64,000 bases of DNA, from assembly GCF_003967195.1 (NCBI RefSeq), contig NZ_AP018725.1:62001-126000 (forward strand), read 5' to 3'. This stretch comes from Sulfuriflexus mobilis (GTDB lineage: Bacteria; Pseudomonadota; Gammaproteobacteria; AKS1). Below the pieces are notes generated by a model. It saw only the letters and a list, made by a program, of their open reading frames with translations. It searched no databases and was not told the DNA's origin. A program made the position numbers and the translations under genes. Every line of letters starts with the position of its first letter. The stretch's first letter is position 1. This document shows, one piece after another, positions 38,347 to 47,125 of the stretch.

Positions 38347-39855
38347 TTAGTGACCGAGGGCCCGGTCAAGGCGACGCAGACCGATGGCCTCTTGCAGGTG
38401 TGCGGTACTGATCTGATCGGCCTGATCAAGGTCGGCAATGGTGCGGGCAAGTTTGAGGATACGATGCCAGGCACGTGCCGACAGGCCGAGTTTTTCAATG
38501 GCCTGTTCGAGCATTTGCGCATCAGAAGTATCGAGTTGGCAGTATTGTTCGATCTCACTATTACTGAGTAAGTGATTGGCCCGGCCGCTACGGGAAAGTT
38601 GTCGCTGCCGTGCCAGGGTGACACGTTGTCGAACACTGGCGCTGTCTTCACTCTGACACGGGCGATGTAATTGTGCCTGCTTCAGGCGCGGCACTTCGAT
38701 ATGCATATCAATACGGTCGAGTAGCGGGCCGGATATCCGCGAGCGATAACGCAGTACCTGTTCGCTGCTACAGTGACAACGTCCCCCCGGGTCACCGAGG
38801 TAGCCACAGGGGCAGGGGTTCATGGCGGCGATCAGCTGAAAGCGTGCAGGAAATTCCGCCTGGCGTGCCGCGCGCGAGATAGAGATCTGTCCACTCTCCA
38901 GGGGTTCACGCAAGACCTCGAGTACGCGGCGTTCAAATTCAGGTAACTCATCGAGAAACAGGATGCCGTGGTGGGCGAGCGAGACCTCGCCGGGCCGGGG
39001 CTGGCTGCCACCACCCACCAGGGCCACGGCCGAGGCGGTATGGTGTGGGGCACGAAAGGGGCGATGTCGCCATAGCGACTTATCGAAGCCCTGTGCACTG
39101 ATAGACAGTACCGCCGCCGATTCGAGCGCCTCAAGGTCTGACATCTCCGGCAGGATGCCCGGCAGGCGACGGGCCAGCATGGTCTTGCCGGTGCCGGGTG
39201 GGCCGATCATGAGCAGGCTATGGCCCCCTGCCGCGGCGATCTCGAGTGCCCGCCGGGCATGGTGCTGGGCGCGTACGTCGCTGAGGTCATCCTGCAAGAT
39301 ACGGCTATCCAGGTTCAGGGGCATGTCTGTGGTCGCCAGGGGTTCACTGCCGTTGAGGTGGGCGCAGACCTCAAGCAGGTGCCGGGCGGCGTGTTGCCGT
39401 ACATCCCGTATCAGCCCGGCCTCAGTGGCATTGTCTAGCGGCAGGATCAGGGTACGTGAGGCCTCGCGTGTGGCGAGGGCTATCGGTAGGGCACCGTGCA
39501 CAGGCCGCAACTCGCCGGTCAGGGCCAGTTCGCCGCAGAACTCGTAATCCCCAAGTTGGGGTGCCTCGAGCTGACCGGAGGCGATGAGGATACCGAGGGC
39601 GATCGCCAGGTCGAATCGTCCGCCCTGTTTGGGCAGGTCGGCCGGGGCGAGGTTAATGGTGATACGGCGTGCCGGGAACTCGTAGCGTGAGTTGAGGATG
39701 GCGCTACGCACGCGGTCCTTGCTCTCGCGGACCTCGGTCTCGGCAAGGCCGACGATGGAGAGCGAGGGTAGGCCATTGGAGATATGAACCTCAACCCGTA
39801 CCAGCGGGGCGGCGATCCCCGCCGCCGCACGGCTATAGACAATGGCGAGTGACAT
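38347..39855 (-). CDS. comM: ComM/YifB family Mg-chelatase-like AAA+ ATPase
   Basis: A 502-residue protein with an N-terminal Lon-S5-like domain and an AAA+ domain with Walker A GPPGTGKT (218-225) and Walker B-type LFLDELPEF. A Cys-rich insert (NPCPCGYLGDPGGRCHC) is typical of the family. ComM is a hexameric helicase aiding branch migration in natural transformation, but homologues are also common in bacteria not known to be competent. The ubiK gene is just upstream on the same strand. Confidence 0.95.
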   Translation of the reverse strand: MSLAIVYSRAAAGIAAPLVRVEVHISNGLPSLSIVGLAETEVRESKDRVRSAILNSRYEFPARRITINLAPADLPKQGGRFDLAIALGILIASGQLEAPQLGDYEFCGELALTGELRPVHGALPIALATREASRTLILPLDNATEAGLIRDVRQHAARHLLEVCAHLNGSEPLATTDMPLNLDSRILQDDLSDVRAQHHARRALEIAAAGGHSLLMIGPPGTGKTMLARRLPGILPEMSDLEALESAAVLSISAQGFDKSLWRHRPFRAPHHTASAVALVGGGSQPRPGEVSLAHHGILFLDELPEFERRVLEVLREPLESGQISISRAARQAEFPARFQLIAAMNPCPCGYLGDPGGRCHCSSEQVLRYRSRISGPLLDRIDMHIEVPRLKQAQLHRPCQSEDSASVRQRVTLARQRQLSRSGRANHLLSNSEIEQYCQLDTSDAQMLEQAIEKLGLSARAWHRILKLARTIADLDQADQISTAHLQEAIGLRRLDRALGH

Positions 39856-39915
39856 GGCAGACTTCCTTGTAGTGTCGTTTGGGCGTCCAGCCCGAATACA
39901 TTATATAGAGTAGCG

Positions 39916-40161
39916 TTACAGCTTATTTTCCATTTCCTGCAGCTGCGCGGTTAACTGCTCGAGTTTCTCGCGGGTGCGTGCCAGTACAGCAGCCTGGACA
40001 TCAAACTCCTCTCGTGTGACGAGGTCCATTTTCTGTACCGCGGCGGAGATGGCCGCGCGCAGGATGTCATCAAGGTCATCACGGGCGGTATTCAGGCTGC
40101 TGGGCAAGGTCTCGCGCAACTGCCGGGTCAAATCCTCAATAAAGCTTTGTGAACGGTTCAT
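39916..40161 (-). CDS. ubiK: UbiK family ubiquinone biosynthesis accessory factor (BMFP)
   Basis: An 81-residue protein, almost wholly helical, with a coiled-coil C-terminus (LARTREKLEQLTAQLQEMEN) and the family start MNRSQSFIEDLTRQL. UbiK binds UbiJ and assists the ubiquinone biosynthesis complex; the family is also known as YqiC or BMFP. The ATG at 40161 is selected; the upstream frame has no support. It is adjacent to comM, a frequent arrangement in gammaproteobacteria. Confidence 0.88.
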   Translation of the reverse strand: MNRSQSFIEDLTRQLRETLPSSLNTARDDLDDILRAAISAAVQKMDLVTREEFDVQAAVLARTREKLEQLTAQLQEMENKL

Positions 40162-40238
40162 AAAGGTTTCCTGTAATGGGCCTGCTAAGTGTATCGAAAA
40201 ATGACGGAGTTGGAATCCTGCATAAGCACCAAAACAGG

Positions 40239-40253
40239 GCACCATCTTTGTGC
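40239..40253. promoter_or_regulatory. NtrC-like binding site
   Basis: GCACCATCTTTGTGC fits the dyad GCAC-N7-GTGC of NtrC sites. It is 98 bases upstream of the sigma54 -24 element. A further half-site GGTGCA is at 40267-40272. Confidence 0.6.
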
Positions 40254-40336
40254 GTTGTTTCTTATTGGTGCATAGATAGCCTTAAAAAAATCCAGAAAAA
40301 TCTGTAACCTATTGTTTTTAAATTAAAACTAAAAGA

Positions 40337-40352
40337 TGGCATAGCTTGTGCA
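40337..40352 (+). promoter_or_regulatory. Sigma54 (RpoN) promoter
   Basis: TGGCATAGCTTGTGCA has GG and GC with exactly 10 bases between them, and one mismatch to TGGCAyr-N4-TTGCW. The transcript would start near 40363 and read into the torF-like gene, glnK and amtB. Confidence 0.72.
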
Positions 40353-40431
40353 AAACACGGGCAGGTCGCAGAGGGCGTCCGTCAGAATTCAATACATTTA
40401 CATATTTATTTAATATTAAGGGGTAACGACA

Positions 40432-41133
40432 ATGAACAAGACACTTACAAGCATCGCAGCGGCCGGCCTGCTGGCTGGCTCCGGTATGGCAATGGCTGAG
40501 GTCACATTTAGTGGCAATGTCGGTATTACATCAAATTACATTTTCCGTGGTGTTTCACAAACTGACAATGCGCCAGCCATCCAGGGTGGTTTTGATGTTG
40601 AGCATTCCAGTGGCCTGTACGCCGGTATCTGGGGCTCAAACGTGGACTCAGGTTTTTACTCTGGTGCCGAGGCAGAGTTTGACCTGTATGCGGGCTTTGG
40701 TGGCGAGTTTGCCGGTGGTATCGGTTATGACATTGGTTACCTGGCCTACCGTTACCCGGATACAACCTTTAATCCCAACGATACCGAAGAAGTCTATGGC
40801 TCACTGAGCTATGACTTTGGTCCTGCTGCGGTCACTGTCGGCCTGGCCTACTCAGACGACTGGTTTGGCACGGATGAAAGCCTGTATACGAGTCTGGATG
40901 TTGATATCCCCTTAGCCTATGACTTCTCCCTGGGTCTGCATTATGGCGTGGAAGATTTCGATCAGCTCGACGATTATGATGAGTGGAAGGTAAGTCTGGG
41001 CAAGTCATACGGTGGTTTTGACTTCGCTCTCGATTACACCGATACCAACATTGATGAGAACGATGCTCAGGCAGCGGCAACTGATGCGCTGGCAGACGAC
41101 AAGATCGTCTTCACCATTTCCAAGAGCCTCTAA
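40432..41133 (+). CDS. TorF family putative outer-membrane porin
   Basis: A 233-residue protein with a signal peptide (MNKTLTSIAAAGLLAGSGMA, cleavage after AMA) and a beta-rich body with many aromatic and acidic residues. It starts VTFSGNVGITSNYIFRGVSQ, the signature of TIGR02001/TorF proteins, and ends in DKIVFTISKSL, typical of an outer-membrane barrel. Its position behind a sigma54 promoter and ahead of glnK-amtB suggests a role in uptake under nitrogen limitation. The solute is unknown. Confidence 0.88.
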   Translation: MNKTLTSIAAAGLLAGSGMAMAEVTFSGNVGITSNYIFRGVSQTDNAPAIQGGFDVEHSSGLYAGIWGSNVDSGFYSGAEAEFDLYAGFGGEFAGGIGYDIGYLAYRYPDTTFNPNDTEEVYGSLSYDFGPAAVTVGLAYSDDWFGTDESLYTSLDVDIPLAYDFSLGLHYGVEDFDQLDDYDEWKVSLGKSYGGFDFALDYTDTNIDENDAQAAATDALADDKIVFTISKSL

Positions 41134-41149
41134 ATATATTCTAAAGTGG

Positions 41150-41177
41150 TTATGCCTGCCCTGTAGGGCAGGCATAA
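41150..41177 (+). promoter_or_regulatory. Intercistronic hairpin torF-glnK
   Basis: A perfect 12-bp stem TTATGCCTGCCC/GGGCAGGCATAA with loop TGTA but no T run after it. It lies just before the glnK ribosome site (GGGAGGAG at 41183-41190). It may stabilise the upstream mRNA or tune read-through. Confidence 0.65.
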
Positions 41178-41534
<357 letters not shown>

Positions 41535-41552
41535 TCAAGGGGAGCAAGAAAG

Positions 41553-42827
41553 ATGGAAAATAATATTTTTGAATTGCAGTATGCCATCGATACCTTTTAC
41601 TTCCTGGTATGTGGTGCACTGGTTATGTGGATGGCAGCAGGGTTCTCGATGCTTGAAGCCGGTCTGGTTCGGGCCAAGAATACGACCGAGATCCTGACCA
41701 AAAACGTGGTCTTGTTTGCGGTAGCCTGTACTGCCTATATGGTCGTGGGTTACGACCTCATGTATGACGGCGGTCTGTTCCTGGCAGGTATCGCCGGTGG
41801 TGAAACGCTGGCCGCTGATGCCCTGAAGGCCTCGGCCGAGAATGGTTTCGCTGGTGATTCAGTCTATTCATCCGCGTCAGACTTTTTCTTCCAGGTCGTG
41901 TTTGTTGCCACCGCGATGTCGATTGTCTCCGGTGCCGTGGCCGAACGCATGAAACTGTGGGCCTTTGTCCTGTTTGCCGCGGTTATGACCGCCTTCATCT
42001 ACCCGATGGAAGGTGCCTGGACCTGGGGCGGTAAGGCAGTATTCGGTATGTTCAGCCTGGGTGATGATTTCGGCTTCTCCGACTTTGCCGGTTCCGGCAT
42101 TGTGCATATGGCCGGTGCGGCCGCTGCCCTGGCGGGTGTACTGCTGCTTGGCGCACGTAAGGGCAAGTACGGTGCCAATGGCCAGGTTAACGCCATTCCG
42201 GGTGCCAACCTGCCATTGGCCACACTCGGTACCTTTATCCTCTGGATGGGCTGGTTCGGTTTCAATGGCGGTTCAGTACTGAAACTCGGTGATATCGCCA
42301 GTGCCAATTCCGTTGCCATGGTGTTCCTGAATACCAATGCGGCAGCTGCCGGTGGTGTCATCGCGGCACTCATCGTTGCCAAGCTGATGTTCGGCAAGGC
42401 TGACCTGACCATGATTTTGAACGGTGCCCTGGCCGGTCTGGTCGCGATCACCGCTGAGCCGTCAACACCCACGGCACTTGAGGCTACCTTGATCGGTGCC
42501 GCTGGTGGTGCCCTGGTCGTGTTCTCTATCATCGGCCTCGACAAGCTGAAGATCGATGACCCGGTCGGTGCCATCTCGGTTCACGGTACGGTGGGTATGT
42601 GGGGTCTGCTGGCCGTGCCGCTGACCAACACCGGTGCAACTTTTGTGGGTCAGTTAGTCGGTCTGTTGACTATCCTTGTTTGGGTATTTGCTGTCAGCTT
42701 TATTACCTGGATGGTGATTAAACTCATCATGGGTATCCGCGTCAGCGAGGAAGAAGAATACGAAGGTGTGGATTTGGCCGAATGTGGTATGGAGGCCTAT
42801 CCGGAGTTCACTGCCTCGAAGATATAA
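41553..42827 (+). CDS. amtB: Ammonium transporter AmtB
   Basis: A 424-residue integral membrane protein of the Amt/Mep/Rh family. Typical segments are WMAAGFSMLEAGLVRAKNT near the N-terminus, DFAGSGIVHMAGAAAAL with the first pore His, and VHGTVGMWGLLAVP with the second pore His. No long cleavable signal peptide is seen, unlike E. coli AmtB. It begins 18 bases after glnK and ends before a strong hairpin terminator. Confidence 0.96.
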   Translation: MENNIFELQYAIDTFYFLVCGALVMWMAAGFSMLEAGLVRAKNTTEILTKNVVLFAVACTAYMVVGYDLMYDGGLFLAGIAGGETLAADALKASAENGFAGDSVYSSASDFFFQVVFVATAMSIVSGAVAERMKLWAFVLFAAVMTAFIYPMEGAWTWGGKAVFGMFSLGDDFGFSDFAGSGIVHMAGAAAALAGVLLLGARKGKYGANGQVNAIPGANLPLATLGTFILWMGWFGFNGGSVLKLGDIASANSVAMVFLNTNAAAAGGVIAALIVAKLMFGKADLTMILNGALAGLVAITAEPSTPTALEATLIGAAGGALVVFSIIGLDKLKIDDPVGAISVHGTVGMWGLLAVPLTNTGATFVGQLVGLLTILVWVFAVSFITWMVIKLIMGIRVSEEEEYEGVDLAECGMEAYPEFTASKI

Positions 42828-42858
42828 ACCTTTCCTCTCAACCATGGTGGTTGATATT

Positions 42859-42885
42859 AGCGGGCGCCTCGGCGCCCGCTTTCTT
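42859..42885 (+). terminator. Terminator after amtB
   Basis: The stem AGCGGGCGCC/GGCGCCCGCT with loop TC is followed by TTCTT. It separates amtB from the convergent CDGSH gene. Confidence 0.8.
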
Positions 42886-42892
42886 ATGCGTA

Positions 42893-43132
42893 TCAGGGCA
42901 GGTTATTATGGCTGCCGTCGCAAAAGGGCTGGTCGGCGCTGTGTTTGCAGCCACAAAGCCAGAATTTGGCTTTTTCGGCCACGGTAAATTTAACCGGCTC
43001 AAAGTCCGTACCCTTATGTGAGCCATCACAAAACGGCTGGTTTGCCGAACGGCCACAAGAACACCACCAGTAGTCACCGGCCTCGAGTTCAATATTATAA
43101 GGTGTCTTCTGGGGGATCGTCGGTTCTGCCAT
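42893..43132 (-). CDS. CDGSH iron-sulfur domain protein
   Basis: A 79-residue protein with two CDGSH motifs: CSCGRSANQPFCDGSH and CGCKHSADQPFCDGSH. Each holds a [2Fe-2S] cluster with three Cys and one His ligand. Tandem-domain bacterial versions are soluble and probably mediate electron or cluster transfer. It is divergent from the fetAB genes with a short spacer. Confidence 0.93.
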   Translation of the reverse strand: MAEPTIPQKTPYNIELEAGDYWWCSCGRSANQPFCDGSHKGTDFEPVKFTVAEKAKFWLCGCKHSADQPFCDGSHNNLP

Positions 43133-43178
43133 AATGCTCTCCTGAGGTTTGCGAAGGCGCTATTCTAAAAAAGAAATC

Positions 43179-43781
43179 ATGAAACAATTACGTGCAGAAG
43201 GTGTGGCTACTGACCACTTGCCAGAAATGGACCTGACCCTGGAGGCGGGTGAGCGGCTATGCCTGAGTGGGCCGTCGGGTGTCGGTAAATCATTATTATT
43301 ACGCGCGCTGGCCGACCTGGACCCGCATCGCGGCAAGATCTGGCTCGATGATAGGGAACAGGTCGAGATACCGGCTGTGGCCTGGCGAAAACAAGTGGGT
43401 TTACTGCCGGCGGAGAGTGCCTGGTGGGCAGAGACAGTGGGCGAACACTTTAGCGAGCCGCCCGCGGAGGGCCTGCGACAATTGGGATTTGATGAGAGCA
43501 CCCTGGGCTGGTCGGTAGAACGGCTGTCGAGCGGTGAAAAGCAACGTCTGGCCTTATTACGCCTGCTGGCGAATATGCCCAGCGTCCTGTTACTCGATGA
43601 ACCAACGGCCAACCTGGACCGGGAGAGCACGGCCAAGGCCGAGGCCTTGATTAAGGACTACAGCCAGCGGCACCAGGCAGCAGTCTTGTGGGTGAGCCAT
43701 GACCCGGAGCAGATTAGGCGGGTTGCGACACGTCATGTGCGTCTCCAGGCAGGTAAACTCGGGGAGGTCGCACTTTCATGA
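43179..43781 (+). CDS. fetA: ABC transporter ATP-binding protein FetA (YbbL)
   Basis: A 200-residue ATPase with Walker A GPSGVGKS (31-38), signature LSSGEKQRLALLRLL, and Walker B LLLDEPTANLD. Adjacent fetB identifies it as the ATPase of the FetAB (YbbLM) transporter, linked to iron export and oxidative stress tolerance in E. coli. The ATG at 43179 is preferred over the upstream frame start. The stop overlaps the fetB start as ATGA. Confidence 0.88.
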   Translation: MKQLRAEGVATDHLPEMDLTLEAGERLCLSGPSGVGKSLLLRALADLDPHRGKIWLDDREQVEIPAVAWRKQVGLLPAESAWWAETVGEHFSEPPAEGLRQLGFDESTLGWSVERLSSGEKQRLALLRLLANMPSVLLLDEPTANLDRESTAKAEALIKDYSQRHQAAVLWVSHDPEQIRRVATRHVRLQAGKLGEVALS

Positions 43782-44569
43782 GTATTATCAGTCTGTCGAC
43801 ACTGGACCTGTCACTGGCGGCGCTGTTGGTCGTGTTACTGGCGGCTCTGAGTTTATGGTTACAATTGGGCATTGCCCGCCAGTTACTGGTAGCCGCACTC
43901 AGGACCACCGTGCAGTTGATGTTGATTGGTGTGGTCCTGAAAGTCTTGTTTGATAGCGTTAATCTGCTCTATATGACACTGGTGGCAACGGCGATGTTGC
44001 TGCTGGCCGGGCGCGAGGTCATGGCGCGACAGACGCACCGCTTCAGGGGCATCTGGGGATTTGCGATGGGCACCGTGTCGATGTTTTTCTCGACCTTTGT
44101 CGTCACCCTGCTGGCCCTGACCATCATTATCAATACCGACCCCTGGTATACCCCGCAGTATGCCATCCCCTTGTTGGGCATGATGCTGGGAAACACCATG
44201 ACGGGTATCGCGCTGGGCCTGGAGCGCCTGACCCAGGCGGCACGTGAGCAGCGCCGGCAAATCGAGGCACGCCTCGTGCTTGGGCACAGTTCGGCACAGG
44301 CGATCAGCGGCTTGAGAAAAAACGCCATGCGCCTGGGCATGATACCGATAATTAACGCTATGGCGGCGGCGGGCATTGTCAGTCTGCCGGGCATGATGAC
44401 CGGTCAGATCCTCGCCGGCACGGCACCGCTGGAGGCAGTGAAGTACCAGATACTGATCATGTTTCTCATTACGGCCGGTACAGGTTTCGGCACGGTGGCC
44501 GCCGTGATGCTGGCAGGTCGTCGCCTGTTTGATGGCCGGGCTCGCCTTCGTCTGGACCGCCTGAGTTAA
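43778..44569 (+). CDS. fetB: ABC transporter permease FetB (YbbM, UPF0014)
   Basis: A 263-residue membrane protein of the UPF0014 family with seven or so hydrophobic segments. Family segments include TTVQLMLIGVVL, PLLGMMLGNTMTGIALGLERL and SLPGMMTGQILAG. It is the permease half of FetAB, co-translated with fetA through an ATGA overlap. A proximal CDGSH gene may point to iron homeostasis, but this is inference. Confidence 0.92.
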   Translation: MSIISLSTLDLSLAALLVVLLAALSLWLQLGIARQLLVAALRTTVQLMLIGVVLKVLFDSVNLLYMTLVATAMLLLAGREVMARQTHRFRGIWGFAMGTVSMFFSTFVVTLLALTIIINTDPWYTPQYAIPLLGMMLGNTMTGIALGLERLTQAAREQRRQIEARLVLGHSSAQAISGLRKNAMRLGMIPIINAMAAAGIVSLPGMMTGQILAGTAPLEAVKYQILIMFLITAGTGFGTVAAVMLAGRRLFDGRARLRLDRLS

Positions 44570-44638
44570 ACAGCCGCCCTTGCTGCGGCTATCATGCTAA
44601 AGTTATTACGACATACTAGGTGTAAAAAAGGCGAGAGG

Positions 44639-45610
44639 ATGGATAAACACACATTACAGGGGGCCGTAGTCAGGGGCATTATCAAAGATGAACAGGTTGA
44701 ACCCCTGCTGGTCTTTCTTAATGAAGATGAACAACAGACGGCAGATACGGGTACAGGTGAGGAACAGCTGCGATTTGTCAGGAGCTTTGGCGATATCTTT
44801 ATTACCCTGGGTATTCTATTCGTTGCTGTCTCGCTAAGTCGTTTTGAGTTACAGGCCTATGCCAACCTGATCCCGGTGGCCGCATTTGCCCTGACGGCCG
44901 AGTGGCTGGTTCGTGTGCGGCGTCTGGCCTTGCCAGGTATCGCAATTTTGCTTTCAATGTTGTATTTCACCAGCCAGGTCGGTGATTTTCAGACGCAGCA
45001 ACATGGCCTGTTTACGGCTGGCCTGATGACAGCCGTGGCAGCGGCTTTTTACCTGCGGCACAAGATGCCCTTTAGTCTGTTACCCATTGCTGCAGGGATC
45101 ATAGGTATTGTTACCTTCTTGCTGCGTATCGATCTTGGCGAATTATCGATAGTCCTGGCTGGATATGGCCTGGCAATCTTTGCTGTGGCAATGTGGTTTG
45201 ATATACAGGACACCGCGCGGCAGACACGTCTGAGCGACTGCGCCTTCTGGTTACACTTGTTGGCGGCACCGCTAATTGTGCACGGTGTCATGGTCAGCCT
45301 GTTGAGTCCGGCCGGGATAGAGGCGCCGTATAGGGAAATCCTGACGATCCTGTTCTTTATTGGCTTCTTCCTGCTGGCATTGTATGTCGATCGCAGGGCG
45401 CTGTTAGTCTCGAGTATTTCCTACGCCATTTACGCTGTCATTCAGTTGGCTGAGGGCCACGTGATCCGGCTTGAAAATATCACCCTGTTTGTTTTTTTAC
45501 TGTTTGGGGTGTTTATTGTCTTTTTTGGCACCTACTGGTATAGGGCGCGCAGTTTGATCTTTGCACCCATCGCCAAAAAGTCAATTTCAGCTTACGTGCC
45601 ACGTATATAA
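44639..45610 (+). CDS. Polytopic membrane protein, DUF2157/DUF4401-like
   Basis: A 323-residue protein with a hydrophilic N-terminal part (MDKHTLQGAVVRGIIKDEQV) and about ten hydrophobic segments from residue 60 onward. It begins like DUF2157-type proteins, but a clear domain cannot be assigned. The ATG at 44639 has a GAGAGG box. No enzyme motif is visible. It lies 70 bases after fetB and may be read through from it. Confidence 0.72.
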   Translation: MDKHTLQGAVVRGIIKDEQVEPLLVFLNEDEQQTADTGTGEEQLRFVRSFGDIFITLGILFVAVSLSRFELQAYANLIPVAAFALTAEWLVRVRRLALPGIAILLSMLYFTSQVGDFQTQQHGLFTAGLMTAVAAAFYLRHKMPFSLLPIAAGIIGIVTFLLRIDLGELSIVLAGYGLAIFAVAMWFDIQDTARQTRLSDCAFWLHLLAAPLIVHGVMVSLLSPAGIEAPYREILTILFFIGFFLLALYVDRRALLVSSISYAIYAVIQLAEGHVIRLENITLFVFLLFGVFIVFFGTYWYRARSLIFAPIAKKSISAYVPRI

Positions 45611-45651
45611 AGGTTGTGTGAAGACGGTCACGGCCATGGAGGCGCAGCTCA

Positions 45652-46104
45652 GTGAAATTAATTAAGTTCTTAATGTGGCTAGGCCTTGTCGCGATGACAG
45701 CATTTGTTCAGGCTGGCGTTTACAAGTGGGTCGATGCAGACGGTCGTGTGCACTATGGTGACAAGCCCACCTCAAATCAGGCCGACGAGATAAAGATAAA
45801 AAAACAGCCGGCGAGCGGCCAGACAGATCAGTCGGCCAAGCGTAAGGACTTGCGTGAGCGTTTCTTGCGTGCCCGTGAAGAAGAGCGAGCAGAAAAACAA
45901 AAGGCTCGCGCGGAGGAAAAACAAAAAAAGGCCGAAGCGAAACGAAATTGCGCACAGGCAAAAAAGGAATATGATAAATACCGTCATGCCTCGAGTCTTT
46001 ATATAAAAGGTAAGGATGGCGAGCGCCAACATCTGTCTTTCAAGGAAAGGGATGAATATGAAAAGTCACTCGCCGCCAAGGTCAAAAAATGGTGCGGTAA
46101 ATAG
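45652..46104 (+). CDS. DUF4124 domain-containing envelope protein
   Basis: A 150-residue protein with a signal peptide (KFLMWLGLVAMTAFVQA) and the DUF4124 motif VYKWVDADGRVHYGDKP. The central part is highly charged and helical (ERAEKQKARAEEKQKKAEAK), and the end is Cys-containing. DUF4124 proteins are secreted or periplasmic, of unknown function. The start is GTG at 45652. Confidence 0.82.
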   Translation: MKLIKFLMWLGLVAMTAFVQAGVYKWVDADGRVHYGDKPTSNQADEIKIKKQPASGQTDQSAKRKDLRERFLRAREEERAEKQKARAEEKQKKAEAKRNCAQAKKEYDKYRHASSLYIKGKDGERQHLSFKERDEYEKSLAAKVKKWCGK

Positions 46105-46132
46105 TCAGGGTAGTGGGCCGGTGCCGGCCACG

Positions 46133-47017
46133 ATGAAGGCCTCGGTGATCGGCCTGGGTGCCATGGGTGCGCCCATGGCAAAGAATCTACACAAGGCCGG
46201 CTTATTGCAAACGGCCTGGAATCGCAGTCCGCAACGGGCAAAAGCCTTTCAACAGGAAACCGGTATTTCAACGGCCGAGACACTGCAGGCCGTCGCTGAG
46301 CAAAGCCAGTGCATTATCATCAGCGTCTCTGCCGATAATGACCTGCGAGAAGTGATTCATGCACTCTTACCACATTTAAATACCGGCACCTTAATCATTG
46401 ATACCTCGACCGTGGCCGTGGATACGGTGCGCGAGCTGAGTACTGTGCTCACCGACAAAGGTTGCTTTCTGCTGGATGCACCGGTGTCCGGTGGTGTGGA
46501 AGGTGCCCGGGATGGAAAGCTGGTCATGATGGTTGGTGGTGAAGAGGCCGTGCTGGAAAAGGCCCGCCCGTTATTAATGGCGATCAGCAGCAAGCAGGCA
46601 TGGATGGGGCCCACAGGCAGCGGCCAGGCGACCAAGGCCGTCAACCAAGTCATGGCGGCCGGCATCAACCAGGCCGTGAGCGAGGCGCTGGCCTTCGCCG
46701 AGGCGATGGGCCTACCGCTGGATCAGGTCATTGATGTGATCGGTGGTGGCGCGGCCGGAAACTGGTTTCTCAGCAAGCGCGGCAAGAGCATGGCCAAGGG
46801 ACTCTTTGCCCCGGGTTTCCGTGTCGCCCTGCATAAAAAAGACCTCGAATTATGCCGGCAGATGGCCGAGGCGGTCAGCGCCGATGATATGCGCCTGCCT
46901 CTGGTTGAAATGACCTGTCTGCACTATGCCCGGTTGATGGAACAAGGTTATGCCGATGAGGATATTTCGGCGCTGTATCGCCTTAAGCAGGCTTTATTTA
47001 CTGGAAAAAAGGCCTAA
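46133..47017 (+). CDS. NAD(P)-dependent beta-hydroxyacid dehydrogenase (HIBADH family)
   Basis: A 294-residue Rossmann protein with GLGAMGAPMAKNL near the N-terminus, the substrate segment DAPVSGGVEGARDGKL, and the catalytic Lys in GSGQATKAVNQ. It belongs to the 3-hydroxyisobutyrate/tartronate semialdehyde reductase family; the substrate is unclear. The start is uncertain: ATG at 46133 gives a usual length, while ATG at 46058 has a better AAGGAAAGGG box but would add 25 residues and overlap the DUF4124 gene by 47 bases. Confidence 0.87.
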   Translation: MKASVIGLGAMGAPMAKNLHKAGLLQTAWNRSPQRAKAFQQETGISTAETLQAVAEQSQCIIISVSADNDLREVIHALLPHLNTGTLIIDTSTVAVDTVRELSTVLTDKGCFLLDAPVSGGVEGARDGKLVMMVGGEEAVLEKARPLLMAISSKQAWMGPTGSGQATKAVNQVMAAGINQAVSEALAFAEAMGLPLDQVIDVIGGGAAGNWFLSKRGKSMAKGLFAPGFRVALHKKDLELCRQMAEAVSADDMRLPLVEMTCLHYARLMEQGYADEDISALYRLKQALFTGKKA

Positions 47018-47046
47018 CTTCAGGAAAAACCTAAAGAAAAAAGTAT

Positions 47047-47074
47047 TAAAGTATGGGCTGGTATGGGCCGATAA
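47047..47074 (+). promoter_or_regulatory. Sigma28 (FliA) promoter upstream of the chemoreceptor gene
   Basis: TAAAGTAT (47047-47054) and GCCGATAA (47067-47074) are separated by 12 bases. The -10 element matches the FliA consensus GCCGATAA exactly and the -35 TAAAGTTT with one mismatch; usual spacing is 11. This places the chemoreceptor gene in the flagellar regulon. Confidence 0.75.
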
Positions 47075-47125
47075 ATAACAATAATTCTCGTTAGGTTATT
47101 TTCGCGTTCCTAAGCAGGTGTCTCC

